A stretch of 64,000 bases of DNA, from NCBI RefSeq assembly GCF_900240995.1, contig NZ_LT965953.1, positions 2,174,556-2,238,555 on the forward strand, given 5' to 3'. This document shows, one piece after another, positions 36,440-50,793 of this stretch (within the stretch, counting starts at the first letter, position 1; every line of letters begins with the position of its first letter). Position numbers and translations under genes: made by a program. This DNA comes from Bacillus sp. Marseille-P3661. Lineage in GTDB: Bacteria > Bacillota > Bacilli > Bacillales > Bacillaceae_J. The notes under the pieces were generated by a model, which worked only from the letters and a program-made list of their open reading frames with translations, did not search any database and had not been told where the DNA came from.

Positions 36440-38641
36440 TTAGGAATAATCATAGTATAAATCATATAATTTATAAGCCATCATTAAATTAAACCGTTGT
36501 TCAGCATCGTGAATATCAACCTCTAACAAACTTTGAATTTTTTCCATCCGATATTGCAGCGTACTTCTGTGTATAAATAAAGTATCTGCAGTTTCTTTAA
36601 TACTTCCATTTTGCTGAAGAAAAACTCTTAATGTATCAAATAAATCTGAACTTTTTTGATCTTTATACTGCAGTAGTGGCTTAAGATGTTTATTAATAAA
36701 AAGCGCTGTCACATCTTTCTCTCTCAAATGATAAAGTAATGTATAAGCACCTAGATTATCAAAAAAAGCAAATCCTGTTTTATTAAAACGGTGCATAACA
36801 ACATTTAGTGTTTGTACTCCCTGTTGATAGCAATTATAATAGTCATTTAAATCCTTCGTTTTTCCACCTATCCCTAATAAGATATTACATGGGATACTTT
36901 CTTTTTTGACCCAACTTTTCATATAAGAATAAATCTTTGTCCAGTATTTTGTAGTGTCGCTACCTTCCTTTACTGTTGGGACAAATATAATGTACTCTTC
37001 ACCCTTATTTGCAATAATAAAATCTTGGTCGAAAATACTTAATTTTGTCTTTAAATTTTCCCAAATTAGCGTTTTCTTCGCTTGCTGTTCTAATAGATTA
37101 GTATTTGCTAGTTCCTGTTCATCTAGTAAAATTGTTAAAACCGAAACTCTATATTCGTTTTGTATATCCCAATTAAACAAGTTGGCATATTGAATAATGC
37201 TTTCAGGATTTTCAATTTTTTCTACTAATAATTTATTAATAAAACTGTCCTTTACCTGCTCTTTCGTATCAAATACAAGCTTTTGCTTAATAAATTGAAC
37301 TGAATAAACATTTAACGAAAGTTCAATACTTAGTCGGTGAAATTCATCAAATTCACCTGTGGGAATTTTAATTGCTAAATAACCCAGAAGTTCGCCTGCA
37401 CCATTGACTGGCCAAATCCTAAATTGTATAGGCCGACCCTCGATATTTATTTCCAATTCATAGCTATTCTTTTCAGCAACATTTTCGGCAGCGTACGTTA
37501 CAATATAATCCAAATCCGGCTTTTTAATCTTGTTTAACTCATATGCGATTGGACGCATAAATCGGTCAAATAATATTACAGTTTTTGATAATAGTTTACT
37601 TAGGGCTGAAGTGATCCCATCAAAATTTTCTTGCTCAACCGTCTCCTTAATTAATTTTTGTTGATATTCTAATAATGAATGAAGCTGTTGCTTATGATCC
37701 TTCTCATTTTTATACAATCTTGCATTCTCTAGGATTGCAGCTACATGTGTCGATAATAATTCCAAAACTTCAAAATCTTCGTTAGTAAATGCACCTATTC
37801 GCTTGTTCTCAACATGTAGTACTCCAATTGTTTTTAGATTAACTACCAATGGTACAGATAACTGATGCCCTCCCGGTGTTTCCAAGTATGGGAAATGATG
37901 TTTTAAAACATAATCATTATCTATCAATATTTTTTCAGTTTGATTCACAGTACCATATGCAGGAGATTGTAATATAAAACAATTTTCCCGTTCATCTATT
38001 AAATAAATACATGCGCCTTTAGCATAAGTCCCTTTACCAGCACGTTCCACGACTGTTTCTACAACCTTTTCAATTGATGAATCTATAAATAGATTTTGAC
38101 TTAATCCTTCAACACCTTTAATCATATTTTTCTGTGTTTCTTTTCTTTTAGCTAAGGAAACAGCTACTGCAATATCCTTCCCGAATTCAATAAAAATTTG
38201 GCCCATTTCTACAAATAACGGTACAGCTGTAGTAAAGCCAATCACACAAAATCCGAAGTGACTATTACCTTCCTTTAAAGGTAGTGTAAACCATGTAGAT
38301 ATTTTTTCTTCAAATAATAAATTTGAAAACTGGCAATCAACATCTTTGTCTATCCCTTCAAAACGCAAACTTTTTAATAAAAGGTCAGGGTTGCAGTTTT
38401 CAATCAACAATGGAAATGAATTTGTGAAATGAACAGAACCCCCACTTGACACTTTGGAAACCAAATAATTTTCTTCTTTTAAAATAATCCCTACAAAGTC
38501 ACATAGAAGTTCATTTCTAAAAGAATCTACAACGTATTGTAGTGTTTCTTCTTCAGTATCAAATTTAACAAGTTGACGTGCTCTAATTCGCAGGTGGTTT
38601 TCAATTCTTTTAATTAATTTTTCTCTTTTAGTAATTTGCAT
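36440..38641 (-). CDS. PucR/CdaR-type regulator with GAF domains
   Basis: A 733-residue cytoplasmic transcription factor. Two GAF-like sensor domains (~15-160, LCDFVGIILKEENYLVSKVSSGG; ~180-320, GACIYLIDERENCFIL, GVLHVENKRIGAFTNEDFEVLELLSTHVA), a coiled coil, a PucR-like middle region, and the C-terminal PucR helix-turn-helix (FLQQNGSIKETADTLFIHRSTLQYRMEKIQSLL). ATG at 38641 after GGGAGGGG. Such regulators often govern aromatic or purine catabolism; the neighbouring acyl-CoA/Liv genes are likely targets. Confidence 0.85.
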   Translation of the reverse strand: MQITKREKLIKRIENHLRIRARQLVKFDTEEETLQYVVDSFRNELLCDFVGIILKEENYLVSKVSSGGSVHFTNSFPLLIENCNPDLLLKSLRFEGIDKDVDCQFSNLLFEEKISTWFTLPLKEGNSHFGFCVIGFTTAVPLFVEMGQIFIEFGKDIAVAVSLAKRKETQKNMIKGVEGLSQNLFIDSSIEKVVETVVERAGKGTYAKGACIYLIDERENCFILQSPAYGTVNQTEKILIDNDYVLKHHFPYLETPGGHQLSVPLVVNLKTIGVLHVENKRIGAFTNEDFEVLELLSTHVAAILENARLYKNEKDHKQQLHSLLEYQQKLIKETVEQENFDGITSALSKLLSKTVILFDRFMRPIAYELNKIKKPDLDYIVTYAAENVAEKNSYELEINIEGRPIQFRIWPVNGAGELLGYLAIKIPTGEFDEFHRLSIELSLNVYSVQFIKQKLVFDTKEQVKDSFINKLLVEKIENPESIIQYANLFNWDIQNEYRVSVLTILLDEQELANTNLLEQQAKKTLIWENLKTKLSIFDQDFIIANKGEEYIIFVPTVKEGSDTTKYWTKIYSYMKSWVKKESIPCNILLGIGGKTKDLNDYYNCYQQGVQTLNVVMHRFNKTGFAFFDNLGAYTLLYHLREKDVTALFINKHLKPLLQYKDQKSSDLFDTLRVFLQQNGSIKETADTLFIHRSTLQYRMEKIQSLLEVDIHDAEQRFNLMMAYKLYDLYYDYS

Positions 38642-38882
38642 TCCCATATCCCCTCCCGAATTGCGAATTGCTGTCTTTATGTTCACACTATGATAAGTAC
38701 TAGCAAGTTTTATTATTAAAAAAAACTTGTCATTTGACTCTTTAGAGTTGTCAAAATTAGAATGGCGTAATTATATCATACTTTTTCTAGTGAATGACAC
38801 ATTTGTAAAGTGACTATTAAGATCTTAAAAAACCACGATAATCCCCCATCCAGATATGAAGAATTATCAGATCAAACCTATT

Positions 38883-39653
38883 CTAAACAAATCTTAAATA
38901 ATAACGATTATCATCCTGGTCCATCCTAACCTTTCTCATTAGAAATTCACTAAGCTTTTCATTTGTTAGCAAATCCTTTGTTTTCCCCGTTGAAAAAATT
39001 TCACCGTCCTTTAGCATCAACATATATTCAAATCCAGGAACAATTTCTTCAATATGATGGGTAACTAATAATATATTTGGTGAAACGGGATCGTTTGCAA
39101 GCATTTCAATTAACTCTAAAACCTGTTCACGAGCAAGGACATCTAACCCTGCACAAGGTTCATCTAAAATTAGTAATTTAGGTTTCGCCATTAATGCCCG
39201 CATAATTAGAACCTTTTGTTTTTCACCTTGTGATAATGTCTCATAAGAACGGTGAATTAAGTAATTGCAACGAAATTTCTCAAGTAAAGCTAGTGCATAA
39301 TCAATATCCTCTTGCTCAGGATTTTCATATAGTCCTATGGAAGCATACTTACCACTCAAAACAATGTTCTCTGCATAATCATACCCATGTATCATTTCAT
39401 TCATAGAGGAACTGACAAAACCAATTTGCTTACGAACTTCAAAGACTGGGTAGGTTCCAAACTTCTTACCTAGCACCGTAACCTCACCCGTTGAGGGCCA
39501 TGTGTATCCAGTGATGATATTTAATAGAGTGGTTTTCCCTGCCCCGTTTAAACCTAGAATAGCCCAATTTTCCCCGCTTTTCATATCCCAATTTATATTT
39601 TCAATTATTTTCCTGCCATCTCTACGGTAAGATACATTTATTAGTGAAATCAT
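38883..39653 (-). CDS. ABC-type ATP-binding protein (YlmA-like)
   Basis: A 256-residue single ATPase: Walker A GLNGAGKTT, signature LSQGEKQKVLIMRAL, Walker B LLILDEPCAGLD, His switch LLVTHHIEEIV. Sequence order and features such as FVSSSMNEMIHGYDYAENIVLSG match B. subtilis YlmA. No permease or binding protein lies beside it, as is usual for this group, so transport is not assured. Confidence 0.85.
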   Translation of the reverse strand: MISLINVSYRRDGRKIIENINWDMKSGENWAILGLNGAGKTTLLNIITGYTWPSTGEVTVLGKKFGTYPVFEVRKQIGFVSSSMNEMIHGYDYAENIVLSGKYASIGLYENPEQEDIDYALALLEKFRCNYLIHRSYETLSQGEKQKVLIMRALMAKPKLLILDEPCAGLDVLAREQVLELIEMLANDPVSPNILLVTHHIEEIVPGFEYMLMLKDGEIFSTGKTKDLLTNEKLSEFLMRKVRMDQDDNRYYLRFV

Positions 39654-40159
39654 GCTTTTGTTCCTCCTTTATTATCTAAGCCTGAATAAAGAGTAGTATG
39701 TAATTTCAAAAATAACCTAAAATTCAAAAGAATTATTATATATTCGCTATAATTCATAAGTTATGGCTAAGATTGAATTTAACTTAATTGTATGGTTAAA
39801 CAATATCTTTCTCAATAAAAATGTTCTATTATTTTAAATGTAATAGAGAAAGTGGTTTGAAACAATACTAGATATATACAGCTTGGATGTTATGATCGCA
39901 CTTATAATAGCTGTAGGTTCAGGGGAGACTGTTCAAGATATAGCGCTAAGGCATTTTATCTCAGGCAAAAGTATAAAAGAATAGAGCATACTTACCACGA
40001 TTATTTAATTGTTTACTGGGTTTGGCGGCGTGTCCGATCTTTTTTATACTTAGCCTCCACTGGGTATTGTATAGTTTTATTGTAACTAAAACCTAAATCC
40101 GTATTAATCTTATTAATAGTTTTATGTTTTTATCTATTTAACTATATGAGGTGATTTTA
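39654..40159. other. Intergenic region, no intact gene
   Basis: About 500 AT-rich bases between divergent units. One short plus-strand frame around 39895-39984 encodes a hydrophobic 30-residue peptide (MIALIIAVGSGETVQDIALR...) without a ribosome binding site; it may be a relic but I cannot assign it. The region upstream of the ACT gene should contain that operon's promoter. Confidence 0.4.
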
Positions 40160-40435
40160 ATGAACAAACGACGTGCTGTTGTAAGTGTAATAGGCAAGGA
40201 CCAAGTTGGGATTATAGCAAAAGTAACAAATGTCTTGGCAGATAATGCTGTCAATATACTTGATATAAGTCAAACTATACTGCAGGACTTTTTCACAATG
40301 ATGATGCTTGTCGATGTATCAGAAATTGAAAACCTCGATACCCTTCAAAAACAATTCGATACCATTAGCAAAGAGATGGGACTCAAAATTAATATACAAC
40401 TTGAAGAAATATTCCAAGCGATGCATCGCGTTTAA
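40160..40435 (+). CDS. ACT-domain protein (UPF0237 family)
   Basis: A 91-residue single ACT domain: RRAVVSVIGKDQVGIIAKVTNVLADNAVNILDISQTI is the typical amino-acid-binding fold start. ATG at 40160, eight bases after GAGGTG. It sits 16 bases before the UPF0210 gene, an arrangement widely conserved in Gram-positive bacteria, suggesting that the ACT protein senses a small molecule for its partner. The ligand is not known. Confidence 0.88.
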   Translation: MNKRRAVVSVIGKDQVGIIAKVTNVLADNAVNILDISQTILQDFFTMMMLVDVSEIENLDTLQKQFDTISKEMGLKINIQLEEIFQAMHRV

Positions 40436-40451
40436 TAGGGGGGTATAACAA

Positions 40452-41819
40452 ATGAAAATGAGCATTGCCATCGATGAAATGATGGAGACAATCCGCATGG
40501 TCCAAATGGAAAATTTGGATATTCGTACAGTAACAATGGGGATTAATCTACGTGATTGTGCTGATTCTGATTTTGATAAAATGAATAAAAAGGTCTATGA
40601 CAAAATAACAACTTATGCTAACCGCTTAAAAGAAGTTGCCGAAGATGTCAGCAGAGAGTATGGAATACCTATCATTAATAAGAGGATTTCAATTACACCT
40701 GTAGCAGAGATTCTAGGGTCTGCCACTAAAGAACAAGCAATAGAATTAGCAAAAACACTTGATAAAGCAGCCAAAACGCTAGAAGTAGATTTTATTGGGG
40801 GTTATTCTGCGCTTTTACATAAGGGAATTACCAAAAGTGATCAAACTCTTTTAGATGCTTTACCTGTGGCATTAACAGTTACAGATCGTGTTTGTTCATC
40901 TATTTCTGTAGCGACTACTAAAACTGGAATTAATATGGATGCAGTTCGTCAAATGGGGGAAATCATTAAAACTGCTGCAGAAAATACAAAGGATCAAAAT
41001 GGCCTTGCTTGTGCCAAACTGGTTGTTTTCTGCAATCCTGTAGAAGATAACCCATTTATGGCAGGTGCGTTTCATGGCTCTGGAGAAGGTGAAGCTGTTA
41101 TCAATATAGGCGTAAGCGGTCCAGGTGTTGTATTAAATGCACTTCGCCGTTATCCAGATGCTGATTTAGGTCAAGTATCAGATGTAATTAAAAAAACAGC
41201 CTTTAAAATTACCCGCGCTGGTGAATTAATTGGGCGTATTGTAGCAGAGCGCCTAAATGTCCCATTTGGAATTATGGATCTATCACTAGCTCCTACTAAT
41301 GCGATTAATGATAGCGTGGCAGAGATACTGGAAGAAATAGGACTCGAGCGTGTCGGGACGCATGGTACAATTGCTTCTCTTGCGTTAATGAATGATGCTG
41401 TAAAAAAAGGGGGCGCAATGGCTAGTTCTTATGTTGGTGGACTTAGCGGAGCATTTATCCCTGTAAGTGAGGATAATGGCATGATTAAAGGAATTGTAGA
41501 TGGCGCCCTTTCTTTAGCTAAGCTTGAAGCTATGACATGTGTCTGCTCCGTTGGTTTGGATATGATAGCACTATCAGGCGATGTAACTGCCTCTACTTTA
41601 TCAGCTATTATAGCTGATGAAGCAGCAATTGGTATGATAAATAAGAAAACTACTGCTGTCAGAGTAATACCTGTCCCCGGAAAAAAGGAAGGAGATATGG
41701 TAGAGTTTGGAGGCTTACTCGGACGTGCGCCTGTTATTGGTGTAAATCCTTTTAATTCAGATAAACTTATTAGTCGTGGTGGTAGGATTCCAGCACCGTT
41801 ACAAGCATTAATAAACTAA
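40452..41819 (+). CDS. UPF0210/PFL family protein (DUF711)
   Basis: A 455-residue protein starting [36 protein letters not shown], with [17 protein letters not shown]-like [35 protein letters not shown] and [24 protein letters not shown]. These are the hallmarks of UPF0210, structurally related to pyruvate-formate-lyase-like barrels, but no glycyl radical site is expected. Function is not established. It is coupled to the ACT gene and followed by a strong terminator. Confidence 0.9.
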   Translation: MKMSIAIDEMMETIRMVQMENLDIRTVTMGINLRDCADSDFDKMNKKVYDKITTYANRLKEVAEDVSREYGIPIINKRISITPVAEILGSATKEQAIELAKTLDKAAKTLEVDFIGGYSALLHKGITKSDQTLLDALPVALTVTDRVCSSISVATTKTGINMDAVRQMGEIIKTAAENTKDQNGLACAKLVVFCNPVEDNPFMAGAFHGSGEGEAVINIGVSGPGVVLNALRRYPDADLGQVSDVIKKTAFKITRAGELIGRIVAERLNVPFGIMDLSLAPTNAINDSVAEILEEIGLERVGTHGTIASLALMNDAVKKGGAMASSYVGGLSGAFIPVSEDNGMIKGIVDGALSLAKLEAMTCVCSVGLDMIALSGDVTASTLSAIIADEAAIGMINKKTTAVRVIPVPGKKEGDMVEFGGLLGRAPVIGVNPFNSDKLISRGGRIPAPLQALIN

Positions 41820-41845
41820 ACACACCTACTGGGTGTGTTTTTTTC
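41819..41845 (+). terminator. Terminator after the ACT/UPF0210 operon
   Basis: AACACACC and GGTGTGTT pair around TACT.G, followed by seven T; it begins at the stop codon. Confidence 0.85.
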
Positions 41846-41917
41846 AAGTATCCTCTCATAAAATTGTACAAGCAGACATATATTATTCTATACCTATTTT
41901 AAAAAGGTGGTAAATAA

Positions 41918-42409
41918 ATGAAACTAGGTTTTATTTTTTCGATTATTTTATTTCTGCTAGTCGGATGTTCATCAAAAATTGTAACTACAAATGCATCCCC
42001 TAATAATAAACCTCTTGATATGAATGTAACAAACCTTTCACAAGAAGATAAAGAAAGTCTAAAAATGCTGAGTAATTATATACAGGAAGGAAAGCGCGTT
42101 ATGGAGGAATTAGATATATTAATAACTGAATTCCAAAAAGAAGATGCGCTAGATGATGCATTAGACGCAATGGTAATCGCTAAGCAGGAGCTTGAATTAT
42201 TACTAAATAAAACAGCCCTTTTACAAACTAAAGATGCTGAGTTACAAGAATTTATTAATTTATTCTCAAAAAAGATAGAGCATTTAATAGATGGTCTTAA
42301 ATTTCAAATTGACGGAATCTCTAATGGAGATAGCCAACTAGTACAAGAGGGCTATGAGTTAACGGAACAATTTAAATTGGAACTCTATAATTTAGGAAAT
42401 CAAAATTAA
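41918..42409 (+). CDS. Hypothetical lipoprotein (163 aa)
   Basis: Signal peptide MKLGFIFSIILFLLVGC with lipobox LLVGC and lipidated Cys17. The mature part is almost entirely helical, with heptad-like patterns (MEELDILITEFQKEDALDDALDAMVIAKQELELLLNK), suggesting a helical bundle on the outer face of the membrane. AAAGGTGG precedes the ATG. A weak hairpin with a T run (42430-42457) follows. I do not recognise the family. Confidence 0.7.
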   Translation: MKLGFIFSIILFLLVGCSSKIVTTNASPNNKPLDMNVTNLSQEDKESLKMLSNYIQEGKRVMEELDILITEFQKEDALDDALDAMVIAKQELELLLNKTALLQTKDAELQEFINLFSKKIEHLIDGLKFQIDGISNGDSQLVQEGYELTEQFKLELYNLGNQN

Positions 42410-42429
42410 TTATTGCTTAAGCCTTGAAA

Positions 42430-42457
42430 GGAGTTGCACTTTTGTGCCACTTTTTTC
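42430..42457 (+). terminator. Likely terminator after the lipoprotein
   Basis: GAGTTGCAC and GTGCCACT pair with one mismatch around TTTT, followed by six T. Confidence 0.6.
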
Positions 42458-42658
42458 TTTTTCTCTATTTAATAGTCAGTTCCTTTATGTATAAAGCTTT
42501 CCTGTTCTAATTACTGAAATATAATCACAAACAGTTCTATATAAGCTCTTTCTGTTTTCTTTATTCCACTTTACCCTAATCTTATATTATAAAGATCCTT
42601 TTCGTATCATCCTAGTCTAAATCCATAAAATAATTAAACATCACTACTACTCTGTTCT

Positions 42659-42725
42659 AGCTTGGCAAGATACTACTCTTACAGGGAGACAACCCAACTT
42701 GGCGCTAGAACTTGTCTTCTGTGCT
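42659..42725 (-). pseudogene. Degenerate 5S rRNA fragment
   Basis: On the plus strand GCTTGGCAAGATACTACTCT and the following ~45 bases (TACAGGGAGACAAC, GGCGCTAGAACTT) closely follow the 3' half of the two 5S genes nearby (GCTTGGCAACGTCCTACTCT...). The 5' half is not recognisable. The GC-rich ~130 bases after it (to ~42855) do not match any rRNA part I know. Confidence 0.65.
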
Positions 42726-42931
42726 CTTACCTCGGCTTGCGAAGAGCGGCGGATCTCTGCGTAACCTGCACCTCGTACTGTCCTCGGCGGATGTATCATA
42801 CCTCCCGGTTCTCTCTCGTTTATCTCCTTGTTCACCTTGCTCCTCACAACCCTCGGGTTTAAATATTGCCTTATTCCAAACCTTAATTTCTACTTTTAGG
42901 ACCTTACGGTTTAATTTAGCTCTTAATATGC

Positions 42932-42958
42932 AAAAAAGAGCAGCATCTCTGCTACTCC
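42932..42958 (-). terminator. Terminator of the rRNA operon (distal copy)
   Basis: On the minus strand GAGTAGCA and TGCTGCTC pair around GAGA, followed by six T, eight bases beyond the distal 5S gene. Confidence 0.8.
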
Positions 42959-42966
42959 TTCTCTTT

Positions 42967-43083
<117 letters not shown>

Positions 43084-43149
43084 CATATTAATTTTGAGGA
43101 TTGTTCCCTCAAAACTAGATAACAAGCATTCATATTCACTGGTTTATTT

Positions 43150-43838
43150 GGTTAATAGAGGATTTATTATCCGGTAAACTTATAATGACTGCCACTTTTT
43201 GTAAATAAGGGCTTTTTTGTCCGCTTTTGAAATGTATCCGGACATCTATACCGTTATTTGCGTTTCACAGAGGTTTTTTTGCGTTTCACGGACTTTTGCT
43301 CCGCTACTGCACGAATGAGGACGTACTTTCTTTCGTTTTTTGGTTAATAGAGGATTTATTGTCCGGTAAACTTATAATGACTGCCACTTTTGTGTAAATA
43401 AGGGCTTTTTTGTCCGCTTTTGAAATATATCCGGACATCTATACCGTTATTTGCGTTTCACAAAGGTTTTTTTGCGTTTCACGGACTTTTACTCCGCTAT
43501 TGCACGAATGAGGACGTACTTTCTTTTGTTTTTTGGTTAATAGAGGATTTATTGTCCGGTAAACTTATAAAGACTGCCGTTTTTGTGCTAATAAGGGCTT
43601 TTTTGTCCGCTTTTGAAAAGGTTACAGACATTTATTCCGTTATTTGCGTTTCACGGACTTTTACTCCGCTATTGCACGAATGAGGACGTACTCTCTTTTG
43701 TTTTTTGGTTAATAGAGGATATATTGTCCGGTAAACTTATAAAGACTGCCGTTTTTATGCTAATAAGGGCTTTTTTGTCCGATATTGAAATGTATCCGGA
43801 CATCTATTCCGTTATTTGCGTTTCACTTTCTGATTCAC
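43150..43838. repeat. ~190-bp tandem repeat block between two 5S genes (3.7 copies)
   Basis: Units begin at GGTTAATAGAGGAT: 43150-43341 (192 bp), 43342-43534 (193 bp), 43535-43706 (172 bp, one internal GCGTTTCAC element lost) and 43707-43838 (truncated). Each unit contains GTCCGGTAAACTTATA, AATAAGGGCTTTTTTGTCCG, a TGTCCG...CGGACA pairing, TTGCGTTTCAC (once or twice), CTCCGCTATTGCACGAATGA and GGACGTACT. No ribosome binding site with a meaningful frame is present; short frames inside it are repeats of the same text. Confidence 0.9.
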
Positions 43839-43839
43839 T

Positions 43840-43866
43840 AAAAAGAGCAGCATCTCTGCTACTCCT
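43840..43866 (-). terminator. Terminator after the proximal 5S gene
   Basis: Same hairpin as at 42932-42958 (GAGTAGCA/TGCTGCTC, then TTTTT), eight bases beyond the proximal 5S. Confidence 0.8.
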
Positions 43867-43873
43867 TGTCTTT

Positions 43874-43990
<117 letters not shown>

Positions 43991-44056
43991 CATATTAATT
44001 TTGAGGATTGTTCCCTCAAAACTAGATAACAAGCATTCATATTTACTGGTTTATTT

Positions 44057-48691
<4,635 letters not shown>

Positions 48692-48772
48692 AGGGTTTGA
48701 TTGCTCAAACTTAAACTGACTTGGTTGTTGAACTTAGAGTTCAACTTGTTTTGCACGCTTGACATTTTGTTT

Positions 48773-48787
48773 AGTTTTCAAAGAACA
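48773..48787 (-). promoter_or_regulatory. boxA antitermination element before 16S
   Basis: Minus strand TGTTCTTTGAAAACT, identical to the spacer copy at 47062-47076; a nut-like site for NusB/NusE-dependent antitermination of the rRNA operon. Confidence 0.75.
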
Positions 48788-48823
48788 TCATTTTCTCATT
48801 CGCTTGTTACAGCGACAAGAGTT

Positions 48824-48853
48824 AGTATATCACAACAATTTCATAGAAGTCAA
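48824..48853 (-). promoter_or_regulatory. rRNA operon promoter
   Basis: Minus strand TTGACT (48853-48848), 18-base spacer, TATACT (48829-48824), about 130 bases before 16S. An AT-rich stretch lies just upstream, suitable as an UP element. Only one good promoter is visible. Confidence 0.7.
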
Positions 48854-48989
48854 TAAGTTTTTCAAAAAGAATTTTTAACTTTATAACTGCTGTTGAACTT
48901 GATAGATACTTATAATAACAATTGATTTCATTTTAATCTACAAGTAATAGTTTCCAAAAAGGGAATAACTCAAATATCTTCTATATATA

Positions 48990-49026
48990 GAATTACACCA
49001 AAAGGATCCACCCTTCGGTGTAATTC
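48990..49026 (-). terminator. Hairpin after the DUF3892 gene
   Basis: GAATTACACC and GGTGTAATTC (ten base pairs, extended by AAGG/CCTT) lie at the end of the DUF3892 gene; the U tract is short. Confidence 0.6.
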
Positions 49027-49029
49027 CTC

Positions 49030-49338
49030 TTAAAATGTAGGTAGATTATCCAGATTATTATCTTTTATACCATAAGGTTCACTTCTAATAATATCGCGGC
49101 CGTATTTATGGAAGACATCCACATGTGCTATCATACCCGTTTTAGCTTCATTCAAAGCAGTTACATAGTCTAACTCTCTTCCACTTTTCATTTTGAAGGC
49201 GATTATATCTCCATCTTCATTTTTTCGAACTGCTTCGATGGAGTCCTTTGTTGTGGATTCATTGATTTCTTCTACAGCTTGTTGTTCACTTTGATTTCTA
49301 TATTCATTATATATTTCCTCAAATTTATCAGATTCCAT
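49030..49338 (-). CDS. DUF3892 family protein
   Basis: A 102-residue protein. The C-terminal ~65 residues have the DUF3892 pattern: IEAVRKNEDGDIIAFKMKSG, LDYVTALNEAKTGMI, and IRSEPYGIKDNNLDNLPTF. N-terminal ~35 residues are acidic and variable. GGAGGTG precedes the ATG. Small Bacillus proteins of this type have no established role. Confidence 0.85.
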   Translation of the reverse strand: MESDKFEEIYNEYRNQSEQQAVEEINESTTKDSIEAVRKNEDGDIIAFKMKSGRELDYVTALNEAKTGMIAHVDVFHKYGRDIIRSEPYGIKDNNLDNLPTF

Positions 49339-49560
49339 ACTTTCACCTCCAAGGCTGTATTATTATGTACAATTTATTAAATAGTATGTAATAGCCAGAG
49401 AAGTAAGTTCAATAGAATTTATGAGTGTAGGAATAAGGCTACCTTAATACATATAATGCTGAATATATACTAAAGAAAGCAGAAATAAAACGGGTTTTCA
49501 TTATATTTCAATATAGTAAAACGTAAAAAGTCAATACAAAGCACCCCACCGATTTTTTCT

Positions 49561-50046
49561 TCATACCATCAAATGTAAAAACATAAAAAAGAAAAAGACA
49601 AACGAGATTGATGCATGGAATTTCCTTCGAAAGCCAGTTGCTTTTTTCCGTCTTAACCAACCACTAAACAGATGAACATATAAAACGGCAATAGCTACTA
49701 TTCCACTTATTTTTTTAAGTGTAATCAAACCAATAGGATGGAAAACACCCATTATAAAAGCATGTATGATAATAAGTGCAACAGCTGTTATAGCGAGAGG
49801 TACATGTAATTTCATCATTTTCCGAGAAAATAATGCTAGTTTCTTTTTAACCTCTTTATTTTTCCCTTTACGTATCATTAATAATACAAAATACATATTG
49901 AAATTAACTAAAAATAAGATGACAGCTGCGATTGCTATTGTTTGTCCTGAAAGTATAATTGGCGATACATATTCTCGATTCCAATAACTCCAGACAATTA
50001 CTAACAACGCAATTAATAAATTTCCTAATAACCAGCGTTTAATCAT
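49561..50046 (-). CDS. Small multi-helix membrane protein with conserved-looking His residues
   Basis: A 161-residue protein with about five membrane helices. Histidines fall in or at the edge of helices 3-5 (KLHVPLA, IIIHAF, YVHLFS, KFHAS, FLHLMV), a spacing reminiscent of b-type haem ligation in cytochrome b561/ferric-reductase-like proteins. This resemblance is by eye; haem binding is an inference. No redox partner lies beside it. Confidence 0.65.
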   Translation of the reverse strand: MIKRWLLGNLLIALLVIVWSYWNREYVSPIILSGQTIAIAAVILFLVNFNMYFVLLMIRKGKNKEVKKKLALFSRKMMKLHVPLAITAVALIIIHAFIMGVFHPIGLITLKKISGIVAIAVLYVHLFSGWLRRKKATGFRRKFHASISFVFFFFMFLHLMV

Positions 50047-50239
50047 AATTTTACATCCTCAGTTTATATTTTTATATCATACTACACATTCTCAGGCTCT
50101 CTACATCCAGCAGGCAGGTCATCTATTACTACTAATTTCCCGATTTATTCTGCCCGACTGTGATTTAAATCCCCATGTGTTCCTTCTACTGTCAGTATAC
50201 GATTCTGATTTGTTCCTCACCCATTACTTAACCATAAAT

Positions 50240-50270
50240 AAAAACTATCCCCTAGTTCGAGGGATAGTTT
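50240..50270 (-). terminator. Terminator after the DUF2249 gene
   Basis: AAACTATCCC and GGGATAGTTT form a ten-bp stem, with TTTTATTTATGG following on the minus strand. Confidence 0.75.
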
Positions 50271-50276
50271 ATGATG

Positions 50277-50510
50277 TTATTTTTTTCCTATAGCTACACG
50301 CCATACATCTGGACCTTGTTCTAAGTATTCCCAGGTAAATTGATCGGCTCTTTCCATCATAAATTGATATTGTAAGGGACGTGGATCATGGTCATTTGAA
50401 AGTTCCATAAATTCGCCTGAATTTAATTCATCAAAAGTTTTAAAAATCATTGGGTGCTTTTCTCTTGGCGGAAAGTCTGGTGCATTTATTTTTGCTGCGA
50501 ATTTTAACAT
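50277..50510 (-). CDS. DUF2249 family protein
   Basis: A 77-residue protein with the family pattern: APDFPPREKHPMIFKTFDEL, LSNDHDPRPLQYQF and FTWEYLEQGPDVWRVAIGKK. The HDPRPLxYQ segment is diagnostic. Members often accompany nitric-oxide or haem-iron proteins; here it stands alone with its own ribosome binding site (GGGAGG) and terminator. Confidence 0.85.
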   Translation of the reverse strand: MLKFAAKINAPDFPPREKHPMIFKTFDELNSGEFMELSNDHDPRPLQYQFMMERADQFTWEYLEQGPDVWRVAIGKK

Positions 50511-50646
50511 TTTTTGTTCCTCCCTAATCTTGTTGTTGTTTACATCACTTATTATGGCGTATAAAGCAAATAAATGGTGTGGTCTATATCACTTAGACTA
50601 ATAATAATTGTAAATAAGGGAGAATTATATATATTAGTTATTAGCT

Positions 50647-50793
50647 TTACTTATTCTTTTCATTTATTATGCTGAAGTAGTAGTTTGCTAAATAATGAGT
50701 TTTATAAGATTCTAGTCTTTTACCATCAATTAATCTAATATTTTGATCTTTGAGTAATTTTACATAATAGCCCTTTGATCCAAAATGAACCAT
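50647..50793 (-). CDS. YflJ-like small protein (DUF2639)
   Basis: A 48-residue protein: MVHFGSKGYYVKLLKD..., then RLIDGKRLESYKTHYLANYY. The M(A/V)HxGSKGxYVKxLK start and the RLESYKTHxLAN segment match B. subtilis YflJ. ATG at 50793, with AAGGAGTG six bases upstream. Function unknown; an easily missed gene because of its size. Confidence 0.8.
   Translation of the reverse strand: MVHFGSKGYYVKLLKDQNIRLIDGKRLESYKTHYLANYYFSIINEKNK

Noticed and set aside
39895..39984. Short hydrophobic plus-strand peptide before the ACT gene
   Set aside because: No ribosome binding site and only 30 residues; could be a relic but no family could be named.
40020..40120. Possible riboswitch or T-box before the ACT/UPF0210 operon
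   Set aside because: No T-box sequence, terminator or known riboswitch core was seen; only a short ACTGGGT direct repeat is present.
43150..43838. Repeat block considered as a CRISPR array
   Set aside because: The whole ~190-base unit is repeated, with no short repeat/unique spacer alternation and no cas genes.
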